From positions 20,523 through 84,522 of the forward strand of contig ONOE01000006.1 in assembly GCA_900319365.1 (NCBI GenBank): 64,000 bases of DNA, written 5' to 3'. The position numbers were made by a program, and so were the translations under genes. Positions 36,425 to 44,385 of the stretch are shown piece after piece (the first letter of the stretch is position 1; every line of letters starts with the position of its first letter). Source of the DNA: an uncultured bacterium (lineage in GTDB: Bacteria; Cyanobacteriota; Vampirovibrionia; Gastranaerophilales; Gastranaerophilaceae). Below the pieces are notes generated by a model. It saw only the letters and a list, made by a program, of their open reading frames with translations, ran no database searches and was not told the origin of the DNA.

Positions 36425-36634
36425 TGTTTTTCTCCTGATTTGTGTACTTTGGTCTTTTGACCTTTACTCAAATTTAATTGTACACATTTTTTGAAATAAT
36501 GCAAGGAAAAAATAAATATATACAATAAAATAATGATAGATAATCTTAATTTACAAAATTTAATGAATTTAGTTCAAATAGCAAAAACCGATTACTTTCG
36601 GTTTGTATGTTTATGTAAGAAAAAGGAAAGTTGA

Positions 36635-37081
36635 ATGGCAGATTTTGTAAATTTCGGGCGCAGTTTGGTTGAGCATGTAACAAAGAGTTTCAGCGCAGCT
36701 AAAGGTGCCAAAATTAAATATAGTATGAGCGGGAAAGAGTTGGACAGTTTTATTAACAATCCCGATAACCCCGAACTTTTTGGCGTATGGCTAAAACTCG
36801 GTCTTGATAAAAAGAAAGGTGTAACGCTTGATATAGCAACAAAAGCAAAATCTAATTACAATATTGCTTCAATCAATTTAAGAACCGATACTTCAAGCCT
36901 TGTAAGCGGCTGCTATTCCACATCAAAAGAAGCAACGGGCGAAGTCGCCAAATATCATTTCTCTGATAAGAAAAAGGTTTATCAGGGGTATGAAACTTCA
37001 GAAACCGAATTAGACAGAGTTACGCCTAATACAACGATACCTTTAACTCCCGAAAAATATATTATATTTGAGAAAATTTGA
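36635..37081 (+). CDS. Hypothetical protein, 148 aa
   Basis: Not recognised. Alpha/beta with no signal peptide; a VNFGRSLVEHVTKSFSAAKG start, DKKKGVTLDIATKAK and a late TPNTTIPLTPEKYIIFEK. AAGGA lies 6 bases before the ATG. The next small gene begins right after its stop in another frame, suggesting a two-gene unit. Confidence 0.6.
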   Translation: MADFVNFGRSLVEHVTKSFSAAKGAKIKYSMSGKELDSFINNPDNPELFGVWLKLGLDKKKGVTLDIATKAKSNYNIASINLRTDTSSLVSGCYSTSKEATGEVAKYHFSDKKKVYQGYETSETELDRVTPNTTIPLTPEKYIIFEKI

Positions 37082-37088
37082 ACGAGCA

Positions 37089-37274
37089 ATGACGAGATTT
37101 ACCTCTGATAAAGATTCAAGACCAGGAATAAAACTCGTAAAACACAATAAAAAATACGTTGCCGAAGTAAAAATAGGCGGCGAAGATGACCGTCTGATGT
37201 CAAAAGACGGTATTGTATTTGATGAGTTTGAACTGAGCGGGCTGCATAAAAAGAAAAAAGGAAAACGAGCTTAG
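37089..37274 (+). CDS. Hypothetical protein, 61 aa
   Basis: Small basic protein with a Lys-rich tail (LHKKKKGKRA). I chose the ATG at 37089 over the TTG at 37068 that overlaps the previous gene. No good Shine-Dalgarno site is visible, so coupling to the upstream stop (8 bases away) is likely. A frameshifted extension of the upstream gene is an alternative reading. Confidence 0.45.
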   Translation: MTRFTSDKDSRPGIKLVKHNKKYVAEVKIGGEDDRLMSKDGIVFDEFELSGLHKKKKGKRA

Positions 37275-37288
37275 AAAATATTTACGCT

Positions 37289-38536
37289 CTAGATCTGATT
37301 TTTTACGACCTGAAACAGCGCATTGATAACATCAGGATCCCATTTTGAGCCTGATTCTTCTTTCATAATTGCAAGGGCTTTGTCTTTATCCATAGCCTTT
37401 CTATACGGTCTGTCAGAAGTCATTGCGCTGTATGCATCGGACACGGCAATAATCCTTGAGCCTAAAGGTATGGATTGACCTTTTAAGCCTTCGGGGAATC
37501 CCGAACCGTCTACTCTTTCTGTTTGATAGGTAATATACGGCACGACTTCTGACAAGAAATTAATGTTCATCAATAAGTTTACACCGATATTTGTATGGTT
37601 TTTAATTTTATTTAATTCCTGCGGAGATAATTTGCCGTTTGTTGCAAAGAGTTTTTCGGGCAATGTGATTTTGCCGATATTTTGAAGCAATGCGGCATAG
37701 TATATCAAATCCGTAGTCTTTTCGTTCAAACCGAGTTTTGCGCAAATGTTTCTTGCAAGTTTTGCGCTGTTTCTTGAGTGCGAAACAGTATATTGACCTT
37801 TGCGGTCAACCGCTGTTGCAAGGGATTCTACAAAATTCTGCTGATAGTCGCACAAATCGCCGATTAGTACGGTCAAATCCCCTCTTAATTTTTTGAGTTC
37901 AAACTCTGAAACGCTTTCATCATTAATTTCTTGATGAGTCTGTTCGATAACTTTTTGCAAGGTAATTGTCGTACCTAAAAGGTTTGCGATACTCAATACA
38001 ACATCAAGAAAATCATCTTCAAGTTTGTGTGAAATCTTTAATTCGATTGCGCCTATCGGAGTGATTGAATTTCTGATAGGAATACAAAGGTATCCGTCTT
38101 TTTCAAGAGTTTCATTATGAATAAGTTCATAAGGGTTGAAATTAAATTCGGTTGTATCTTTGCCGGAGTTTCCGATTAAAGAAAATTTGCCGTTTTTTTC
38201 GAAAAATATTCTGCATTGTTCAACTTCCAACATTTGAACAATAGATTTTGCAATAGATGTATAAATCGCAGTTTCTTCTTTATTATCAAAATCCAGTACA
38301 TGCAAAGTATTTTTTGAAGAATATAAATCCGTCAATTCTTTTAACTGATTTATCAATCGTTCTTTTTTGCTTGATTCAATACTTATTTTTTTTGCAAGAT
38401 CTTCCGATATCAAATCTTTTGTCAGGAAATCCCCTAAATTCAATGCAAACATTTCTTCTATGGGATCTGCTCCCATTAAATGCTCGGATTGTCCGAAAAT
38501 TGAAACACCCGATTGCTTTTTATCTTCTTTATTCAT
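37289..38536 (-). CDS. GAF/HD-GYP-like protein with degenerate active site
   Basis: 415 residues. The N-terminal 200 include a GAF-like region (about 75-190: YTSIAKSIVQMLEVEQCRIF, PIGAIELKIS). The C-terminal 190 are an HD-GYP domain by overall pattern: YTVSHSRNSAKLARNICAKL, LIYYAALLQNIGKITLPE, a following NHTNIGVNLL, then ERVDGSGFPEGLKGQSIPLG and SDAYSAMTSDRPYRKAM. The metal-binding HD dyad is replaced by Gln285-Asn286. The HHE motif reads YQTE, and GYP reads GFP. Cyclic-di-GMP hydrolysis is therefore unlikely. A binding or scaffold role sensing cyclic nucleotides or cell state is inferred. AAGGA precedes the ATG. Confidence 0.85.
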   Translation of the reverse strand: MNKEDKKQSGVSIFGQSEHLMGADPIEEMFALNLGDFLTKDLISEDLAKKISIESSKKERLINQLKELTDLYSSKNTLHVLDFDNKEETAIYTSIAKSIVQMLEVEQCRIFFEKNGKFSLIGNSGKDTTEFNFNPYELIHNETLEKDGYLCIPIRNSITPIGAIELKISHKLEDDFLDVVLSIANLLGTTITLQKVIEQTHQEINDESVSEFELKKLRGDLTVLIGDLCDYQQNFVESLATAVDRKGQYTVSHSRNSAKLARNICAKLGLNEKTTDLIYYAALLQNIGKITLPEKLFATNGKLSPQELNKIKNHTNIGVNLLMNINFLSEVVPYITYQTERVDGSGFPEGLKGQSIPLGSRIIAVSDAYSAMTSDRPYRKAMDKDKALAIMKEESGSKWDPDVINALFQVVKNQI

Positions 38537-38609
38537 AATATTTCCTTATAAAGTCTTAAACCTTCTTATTTGTATATACGGTCAAAAATCTTTAAAACTT
38601 TAATACTTT

Positions 38610-38634
38610 AAAAAAAATCCTCCATTTGGAGGAT
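38610..38634 (-). terminator. Terminator after dtd
   Basis: On the minus strand the stem ATCCTCCA/TGGAGGAT is followed by a T-run (A7 on the plus strand). It ends the thyX-dtd unit. Confidence 0.8.
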
Positions 38635-38645
38635 ATCTGCAAAAA

Positions 38646-39083
38646 TTATTTTTCAACCATAAATGTAACGGGTCCGTCATTAAGGAGCTCAACTTCCATC
38701 ATTGCTCCGAATTTGCCCGTTTGAACTTTAATATTTTTGTCTTTAACCAAGGAAATAAAATATTCATATAATTCATTTGCCCTGTCAGGGATTTCCGCAT
38801 TGTCAAAACTCGGACGGGTTCCTTTTGCACAGTTTCCGCAAAGGGTAAATTGAGAAACGATAAGCATTTCGCCTTTTGTATCAAGGAGTGATAAATTCAT
38901 TTTGCCGTTGTCGTCCTCAAAAATTCTTAAATTGATGAGCTTTTGTGCTAATTTGTCGGCATTTTCCTTGCCGTCGCCTTTTTGTACCCCTAAAAATACA
39001 AGCAATCCTCCCTTTATTGAAGAAAACAGCTTCCCATCAATTGTTACCGAGGCTCTTTTTACTCTTTGGATAAGCGCTTTCAT
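38646..39083 (-). CDS. dtd: D-aminoacyl-tRNA deacylase
   Basis: Removes D-amino acids from mischarged tRNA. 145 residues, the family norm. Signatures: [17 protein letters not shown] at the start, the catalytic [17 protein letters not shown] near 78, and the C-terminal [11 protein letters not shown] with the conserved Gly-Pro. It lies 3 bases downstream of thyX in the same orientation, so they are co-transcribed. Confidence 0.95.
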   Translation of the reverse strand: MKALIQRVKRASVTIDGKLFSSIKGGLLVFLGVQKGDGKENADKLAQKLINLRIFEDDNGKMNLSLLDTKGEMLIVSQFTLCGNCAKGTRPSFDNAEIPDRANELYEYFISLVKDKNIKVQTGKFGAMMEVELLNDGPVTFMVEK

Positions 39084-39086
39084 TAT

Positions 39087-39806
39087 TTATAAACCTGCTT
39101 TTTCAAACAATTCTTTTTTTGTGATTTTTCTGCCGCATGATTTGTGTTCGTCGCAGAATCCGAAAAATTCACATTTCGGAACAAGATAAGGTTTTAACCA
39201 TGGTTCTTCTTTTGTGATTTCGTCGCACATGCCTTTTACAAGCGTTCTGATTTCGTACTGAGCTCTTGTGCAAAGTCTTAATTGTGCAAGGTGAATAAGT
39301 TCTCTTAAATTCAAACTTGCAACAAGTGAAGTTGCGCAAGCGTTGGGCAAAACAGCTCTTGCATCTTCTGCAGGTATACCTGCCTCAATAAATTCCTGAT
39401 ATTTATTTGAAATTTCGCCCATAAAAGAAATGAATTTTTCTTTTAATTCGGGGTTCTTATCGATTGTCGGCGGGATAAGGAAATCAAACTGTCCTTTTTC
39501 CTGAACATATCTTTGAGATTTTTGAGAAAACGACATTAAACGATGTCTGACAAGCTGATGAGTGCAGGCTCTTGAAACGTTTGAAATCGCAAAACTCAAT
39601 TGAATATGTTCAATTGTCGAATGATGCCCCGATGCGATAACGTTATTTATGAGTTTTAGCATTTTTTCTTCATCTGTTGCTTTGTCATAAATATTTATGG
39701 GAGAATCTGCGCTGTAACATGTTCTGCAAGCGGTATAAACCGTTCTTAACATATTGTTCGGTTTTGATATTAATTTAACTACAGGTTTATTGTTTCTTTC
39801 TTCCAT
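39087..39806 (-). CDS. thyX: Flavin-dependent thymidylate synthase ThyX
   Basis: Makes dTMP using FAD and methylene-tetrahydrofolate without dihydrofolate as product. 239 residues. The ThyX signature RHRLMSFSQKSQRY near 87 and HSTIEHIQLSFAI near 60 are clear, with LHxx-type C-terminal RLCTRAQYEIRTLV. GAGGGGAG lies about 10 bases before the ATG. Choice of ThyX over ThyA is typical of many anaerobes. Confidence 0.95.
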   Translation of the reverse strand: MEERNNKPVVKLISKPNNMLRTVYTACRTCYSADSPINIYDKATDEEKMLKLINNVIASGHHSTIEHIQLSFAISNVSRACTHQLVRHRLMSFSQKSQRYVQEKGQFDFLIPPTIDKNPELKEKFISFMGEISNKYQEFIEAGIPAEDARAVLPNACATSLVASLNLRELIHLAQLRLCTRAQYEIRTLVKGMCDEITKEEPWLKPYLVPKCEFFGFCDEHKSCGRKITKKELFEKAGL

Positions 39807-39946
39807 AATAAATCTTGCTCCCCTCTTTTAAAACAATTTTATTCAAAAAATCAAAGCATGGCAAGTTTAATTACGGCAAGAATGTAATGTTAAATAATAT
39901 TACTTAATTCCAAAGGATATGTTGATATTTGAAAAAATATTATTAA

Positions 39947-41077
39947 ATGGATAGTATGGCGTTTAATAGTATAAAAAATTATTATGAAATTTTAGGAGTC
40001 GGTGTAGATGCAGATTTAGCGCAAATAAAATCTGCTTATAGAAAACTTGCCCGCAAATACCACCCCGATATTAACAAAGCCCCCGAAGCCGTTGATATTT
40101 TTAAAGAAATCACTCAGGCTTATGAAACTTTATCAAATGATAAGGATAGAGAAAATTATAATATTTTAAACGGCATTTTTTCTAAACCGAAAAATCCGTA
40201 TACTTATAAACAAACAACCCAAACCAAAACAAATACTCCAAAATCCTCGCAGTCAACTTCTTCGCAGTCGACGACCGAGGCTAAACAACAAAATCCCAAA
40301 TCTCAGACTTATAAAACTTATACTAAAACCGAAAATAAAGCCGGCAAACCGAAAACAAATGTTAAAAAACAAAATTCATTATTAAGAAGAATTAAATATT
40401 TTCTTTCGAAATTTAAAAGAAATAAAGCAAGAGTAAAAGATAAAAAGCCTCAAAAAGGGAAAGACATAACGACCGAATTAACCGTAACACCCGAAGAAAT
40501 TATCACGGGTGCAAAAAGACTTATAAATATCCGTACCACAAGAACCTGCCCGAAATGCTCGGGGCACAGGTTTACCAATGGCGACAAATGTTCATACTGC
40601 CATGGCAAAGGTTCTGTTACGGAAACAAAAAAAATAACTTTAACCATACCAAAAGGTATAAAAGACGGGACAAAACTTTGCCTGCGAGGAGAAGGCGGCT
40701 GCGGAAAAAACGGCGGAGCAAACGGAAATGTTTATGTTGTTATAAGAATTGAATCAAGAAATAAACTTCATCTTGATAAATTAAATATTTATTATAATGT
40801 TCCGATTACTCCGTTTGAAGCGGCTTTGGGCGAAGAAATAACCATTCCCGCATTTGACGGAACAATAAAATTGAAGCTGCCTAAAAACACATGTTCGGGG
40901 CAAAAATTCCGTATTGCAAAGCAGGGTATAAAAAGACAGGGCAAAATCGGTGATTTGATTGTAACCGTAAGTATTGAATTTTCTCACAATTTGTCGGAAG
41001 ATGAAATCAGACTGTATGAACAGTTGAAAAATTTATCAAACGATAACGTGAGGAAAAATTTAAGATATGGAAGCTAA
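39947..41077 (+). CDS. DnaJ-like chaperone with a reduced zinc region
   Basis: 376 residues. The J domain occupies residues 10-75 (YYEILGVGVDADLAQIKSAY, HPD in ARKYHPDIN). It is followed by a long Thr/Lys/Gln/Ser linker (about 85-165) and the peptide-binding DnaJ C-terminal domains. The zinc region has only one pair of CxxC motifs (CPKCSGH and CSYCHGKG near 205-225), whereas type I DnaJ has four repeats. It therefore lies between DnaJ and CbpA. A second in-frame ATG at 39956 is also possible; neither has a Shine-Dalgarno site. Its stop overlaps queE by 11 bases. Confidence 0.85.
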   Translation: MDSMAFNSIKNYYEILGVGVDADLAQIKSAYRKLARKYHPDINKAPEAVDIFKEITQAYETLSNDKDRENYNILNGIFSKPKNPYTYKQTTQTKTNTPKSSQSTSSQSTTEAKQQNPKSQTYKTYTKTENKAGKPKTNVKKQNSLLRRIKYFLSKFKRNKARVKDKKPQKGKDITTELTVTPEEIITGAKRLINIRTTRTCPKCSGHRFTNGDKCSYCHGKGSVTETKKITLTIPKGIKDGTKLCLRGEGGCGKNGGANGNVYVVIRIESRNKLHLDKLNIYYNVPITPFEAALGEEITIPAFDGTIKLKLPKNTCSGQKFRIAKQGIKRQGKIGDLIVTVSIEFSHNLSEDEIRLYEQLKNLSNDNVRKNLRYGS

Positions 41078-41747
41078 GATAAAAGAAATATTCCCCTCAA
41101 TTCAGGGTGAGGGCTTGGTTATAGGCTGCAAACAGTTGTTTATAAGGTTTTGCGGCTGTAATTTAAAGTGTAAATATTGCGATACGGATTTTAAAAGCGA
41201 GGGCGGAATATCTTATCTTCCCGAAAATTTGGTCAACAGAATTGTATCAAATTATGATTTGGCAACCTTTCATTCTATATCGCTGACGGGCGGTGAACCG
41301 TTGCTGCATGCCGAATTTCTAAAAGAATTTTTAATTCTGTTAAAGAAAAAATCTGATGTTAAAATTTATCTTGAAACAAATGCAACATTGGCAGATGAAC
41401 TTGCGCTTATTAAAGATTATGTCGATATTGTGGCTGCCGATATCAAACTTAATTCTTCTTCGGGAACGGATACGTTTTATTTGCACCGTAAGTTTTTTGA
41501 AAAATGTAATGGCGTTCAAACTTTTGCAAAAGTTGTTTTTGATGAAAATATAACGGAAGATGAAGTTTCAAAATGCACTCAAATGGCAAAGGATTTTGAT
41601 ATAGAACTTATTTTGCAGCCCAAAATGGTAGAAGATAAACCGTCGGTTGATGCGGATTTTTGCGAAAAGATAATGGATAAATTCACTTCACAATATAAAA
41701 ATACCAGACTTATCCCCCAAATGCATAAATTTTTAAATATAAGGTAA
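41067..41747 (+). CDS. queE: 7-carboxy-7-deazaguanine synthase
   Basis: Radical SAM step of queuosine and 7-deazaguanine biosynthesis. 226 residues. FPSIQGEG near the start is the QueE mark. The cluster ligands are CGCNLKCKYCDTDF (CxxxCxxC) near 34. SLTGGEPLLHAEFLKEF follows near 74. GTGAGGAAA about 10 bases upstream gives the ribosome binding site within the dnaJ-like gene. No queC, queD or queF is nearby. Confidence 0.93.
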   Translation: MEAKIKEIFPSIQGEGLVIGCKQLFIRFCGCNLKCKYCDTDFKSEGGISYLPENLVNRIVSNYDLATFHSISLTGGEPLLHAEFLKEFLILLKKKSDVKIYLETNATLADELALIKDYVDIVAADIKLNSSSGTDTFYLHRKFFEKCNGVQTFAKVVFDENITEDEVSKCTQMAKDFDIELILQPKMVEDKPSVDADFCEKIMDKFTSQYKNTRLIPQMHKFLNIR

Positions 41748-41751
41748 ATTT

Positions 41752-41979
41752 TTAATTTGAATTTTTATCTTCAAAAAGCCGTAGAATACTGATATTTAGT
41801 GCACGTGCGATACGGTTAAGCGTTTTTATCGTAACATTTTGCTTGCCCGTTTCGATTTTGCCGATATATTTTTCATGAACCCCTATGATTTCCGCAAGTT
41901 GAGCTTGTGTAAGCTGTTTAATAGTCCGCTCGACTTTGATATTTAATCCTATTCGGTTAAAAAGTTCTTTGTCATCCAT
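41752..41979 (-). CDS. XRE-type HTH protein
   Basis: 75 residues, a single helix-turn-helix: IGLNIKVERTIKQLTQAQLA, then GVHEKYIGKIETGKQNV and TLNRIARALNISILRLFED. It ends 4 bases from the queE stop, converging on it. The start follows a TATTAT by six bases, predicting a leaderless message. Probably an autoregulated small regulator; its targets are unknown. Confidence 0.8.
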   Translation of the reverse strand: MDDKELFNRIGLNIKVERTIKQLTQAQLAEIIGVHEKYIGKIETGKQNVTIKTLNRIARALNISILRLFEDKNSN

Positions 41980-41991
41980 ATATTAATAATA
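41980..41991 (-). promoter_or_regulatory. -10 element, predicted leaderless
   Basis: On the minus strand TATTAT (41991-41986) is followed by TAATAT and the ATG at 41979. The -35 is not clear. Confidence 0.45.
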
Positions 41992-42048
41992 AGAGTATTT
42001 AAACTATCATTAAACAATTTAAAATAATACATTATGTAGTATTATATA

Positions 42049-42083
42049 TTGACTATGAAATAAAAATTCTCTATAATTAAGCC
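42049..42083 (+). promoter_or_regulatory. Consensus sigma-70 promoter, predicted leaderless
   Basis: TTGACT (42049-42054), exactly 17 bp, TATAAT (42072-42077), then TAAGCC and the ATG at 42084. This is the best single example of the leaderless arrangement. Confidence 0.8.
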
Positions 42084-42386
42084 ATGCAAAATATAAATAA
42101 ACATCGCATACATTCTTTTTATCAGGCAATAAACCAATTCCAATCGGGTAAAAATAACAAATCCGCTTTTACATTGTCAGAATTACTAATAGCTTTAGGC
42201 GTAATAGCAATACTGACGGCAATATCCATGCCTATTATTAACAATTTATTGCCTGATCAAAATGTTGTTATGGCAAAATTAAAAATAATACAACCTTATG
42301 AAAGCAGTATGCAAAAGCATGAAAAATTCAAAAGTATGCTCAAAAAAATCCTTCAGGAACTATGCGTGATTGTTTGCAAGAATTAA
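42084..42386 (+). CDS. Prepilin-type N-terminus, probably the 5' part of a frameshifted gene
   Basis: The 100-residue frame has a prepilin leader. A polar N-terminus of about 27 residues precedes SAFTLSELLIALGVIAILTA, the cleavage/methylation signature with Phe at position 1 and Glu at position 5 of the mature helix. After residue 85 the sequence loses sense. At the A7 run 42342-42348 the frame could pass to the following one (42362-43129): one extra A would join LKK to NPSGTMRDCLQELN. It is therefore probably the start of a single protein. Slippage, a real mutation or an assembly error are the alternatives. Confidence 0.6.
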   Translation: MQNINKHRIHSFYQAINQFQSGKNNKSAFTLSELLIALGVIAILTAISMPIINNLLPDQNVVMAKLKIIQPYESSMQKHEKFKSMLKKILQELCVIVCKN

Positions 42387-43129
42387 ATGCAAAATCTCTG
42401 GCAAAGTTAAGACAGGAAGAATTTGATATTCTAAATAAAATTGACGCTATGTCAAAAGAAACTGATACCAGTACCGCTAAACAGATACATGAATTTATTC
42501 TTACATCAAAAGAACAAATTACCGCAAACGAAAAAGGCAAAGTATTCAAACGAAAAAGATTTATAGTCGGGCTTGATAAAATATTAAAAAACAACTCCGA
42601 CAGAGATTTTGCCGAAAAAGTACATGCGCAAGCCGATAAACTTCCAAAATCAAAAACAAAAACGGAAGCTTTTGTCGTAAAATATTCCAACGGTTATTCT
42701 TCCGATGAAATTACGGCAAGACTTTTAAAGCCGTCTATTGCCTCTATTGAACATATTACCCCCGCATTACGTGATGGCGGTTGCAATCTTGCAAACTTTA
42801 TGACGGTTTCAAAAGATTGGAATGCAAGCAGAAGAAACAGGCCTTTAGCCCAATATATAAAAAGACACCCTGATATACCCGAAAATACTAAACAGTATGC
42901 ACAAGATATTATGGCTGCGATAAAAGATAATCGTCTGACAGGCTGCGATTGGTATCCTTATGTTTTAAAAGAAAAAATCTTCAATGAATCCGAAGGAATT
43001 ATTGACATTGATATTTCAAATTATCATATTGACAGAGATAGTGCGTTTAAAAATGCTCCCGCCGAAATAAAAAATATTTACAAAGATTTATTAACTAAAA
43101 ATCAAAAAATCGCACAAAAAACCAATTAA
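42362..43129 (+). CDS. HNH-like protein, probably the 3' part of a frameshifted gene
   Basis: 255 residues. An HNH-like motif is visible near 130-165: SIEHITPALRDGGCNLANFM followed by WNASRRNRPLAQYI, with His, Asn and Asn-x-x-Arg in the expected places. The N-terminal 120 residues are charged and helical. No ribosome binding site precedes the ATG at 42362, which lies inside the upstream frame. Expression therefore most likely needs a frame change at the A7 run. The intended product would be a prepilin-type leader plus an HNH-like domain, an odd combination. Confidence 0.55.
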   Translation: MRDCLQELNAKSLAKLRQEEFDILNKIDAMSKETDTSTAKQIHEFILTSKEQITANEKGKVFKRKRFIVGLDKILKNNSDRDFAEKVHAQADKLPKSKTKTEAFVVKYSNGYSSDEITARLLKPSIASIEHITPALRDGGCNLANFMTVSKDWNASRRNRPLAQYIKRHPDIPENTKQYAQDIMAAIKDNRLTGCDWYPYVLKEKIFNESEGIIDIDISNYHIDRDSAFKNAPAEIKNIYKDLLTKNQKIAQKTN

Positions 43130-43192
43130 CCCGTTTCCTACTTCCCAAAACTTGAACTTTGTTGTATAATTCTTGTTATACGAGGTGAAATT

Positions 43193-44035
43193 ATGGGTTA
43201 TAAAGTATTATCAAAAAAAGAAATTTGTCCTAATCAATATGAAATGCAAATAGAGGCACCTTACGTTGTAAGAAATGCTAAAGCAGGACAATTTATTATA
43301 TTCAGAGTAGAACAAGACGGCGAAAGAGTTCCTTTGACCGTTGCCGATGTTGACAAAGAAAAAGGTATTTTAACAATCGTATTTATGGCTGTCGGTTACA
43401 CAACAAAAAAACTCGCAATGTTAAATGCGGGTGATGAGCTTGTTGATATCGTAGGACCTTTGGGCAAACCAACCGATATAAAAAAATACGGAACGGTTGT
43501 TTGTATTGCAGGCGGATATGGTGCAGCTCCATGCTATTTGATTTCCAAAGCTTTTAAAGAAGCAGGGAACAAGGTTTATATGATATCAGGTGCAAGAACA
43601 AAAGATTTGCTTTTCTGGGAGGATAAAATGAAAAGCGCATGCACCGAATTATATTTAACGACCGACGACGGATCTTATGGCATAAAGGGTTTTGGTACAA
43701 CCGTTTTACAACAAATTATTGACAGAGAACCTGTTGATTATGTAATCGCTGTCGGTCCTATGCCGATGATGAGAGCGGTTGCTAATTTGACGAGAGATAA
43801 AGGGATTTATACCGAAGCAAGCATGAACCCTATTATGGTTGACGGAACAGGTATGTGCGGTGCTTGCAGGCTGACTGTCGGCGGAAAAACAAAATTCGCT
43901 TGCATTGACGGACCTGATTTCAATGCTCATGAAGTTGATTTTGATGAAGTTATCAACAGAAATAAAATTTACAGAGAGCAAGAACACAAAAGAGATGAAG
44001 AATGTAACTTATTCAAACAGAAAGTGCGAGGATAA
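43193..44035 (+). CDS. nfnA: NfnA/PyrK-like FAD/NAD(P)-binding, 2Fe-2S flavoprotein
   Basis: 280 residues of the sulfide/dihydroorotate dehydrogenase-like group. The FAD domain occupies the first 90 residues (AKAGQFIIFRVEQDGERVPLT is the FAD-contact block). The NAD(P) domain follows (CIAGGYGAAPCYLI). The C-terminal 2Fe-2S ligands are GTGMCGACRLTV with FACIDGPDFN. This subunit passes electrons between NAD(P)H and ferredoxin in NfnAB. The large partner NfnB (GltA-like) is not in the window. The next genes encode a Cys-rich peptide and EtfB. CGAGGTG 6 bases before the ATG and TATAAT upstream support the start. Confidence 0.85.
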   Translation: MGYKVLSKKEICPNQYEMQIEAPYVVRNAKAGQFIIFRVEQDGERVPLTVADVDKEKGILTIVFMAVGYTTKKLAMLNAGDELVDIVGPLGKPTDIKKYGTVVCIAGGYGAAPCYLISKAFKEAGNKVYMISGARTKDLLFWEDKMKSACTELYLTTDDGSYGIKGFGTTVLQQIIDREPVDYVIAVGPMPMMRAVANLTRDKGIYTEASMNPIMVDGTGMCGACRLTVGGKTKFACIDGPDFNAHEVDFDEVINRNKIYREQEHKRDEECNLFKQKVRG

Positions 44036-44038
44036 ATT

Positions 44039-44230
44039 ATGGCTCCAATTGATATTAATATGAAATCCTGCCCGCTGACAAGTATCGGCACGGGAATTGA
44101 TATGGTTTGTTCGGGTGATAAATGTGCGTGGTATGTACCGAATGTAAAAAAATGCTCGGTATATCTGCTTGCATATGATGCTTTGCTTGATGCAACCGCA
44201 AAACAGCGTGCTGCCAAAAAACAGGGGTAA
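44039..44230 (+). CDS. Cys-rich small protein, 63 aa
   Basis: Not recognised as a family. Four Cys (near 11, 24, 29 and 39) in CPLTS, MVCSGDKCAWYV and KKCSVYLL, then a helical Ala-rich tail. The spacing could hold a metal or an iron-sulfur cluster. It starts 3 bases after the nfnA stop, with GCGAGGAT as ribosome binding site. Physical coupling suggests it works with that flavoprotein. Confidence 0.7.
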   Translation: MAPIDINMKSCPLTSIGTGIDMVCSGDKCAWYVPNVKKCSVYLLAYDALLDATAKQRAAKKQG

Positions 44231-44385
44231 ATATATTAAAACTTCGGGTATAAGATTGAAAATTTTATAATTGTTTCTGACAGGTGTAATTTATCCTAAT
44301 TGTGCGATAGCACCTAAATAATTTTTCATTTTCAATTTTTCGTTTTAAATTATTAAGCACAAACATTTGCAAAGGTAATTCCATT

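Noticed and set aside
42362..43129. HNH-like frame as an independent restriction or homing nuclease gene
   Set aside because: It has no ribosome binding site or promoter, its ATG lies inside the upstream frame, and there is no methyltransferase or intron next to it.
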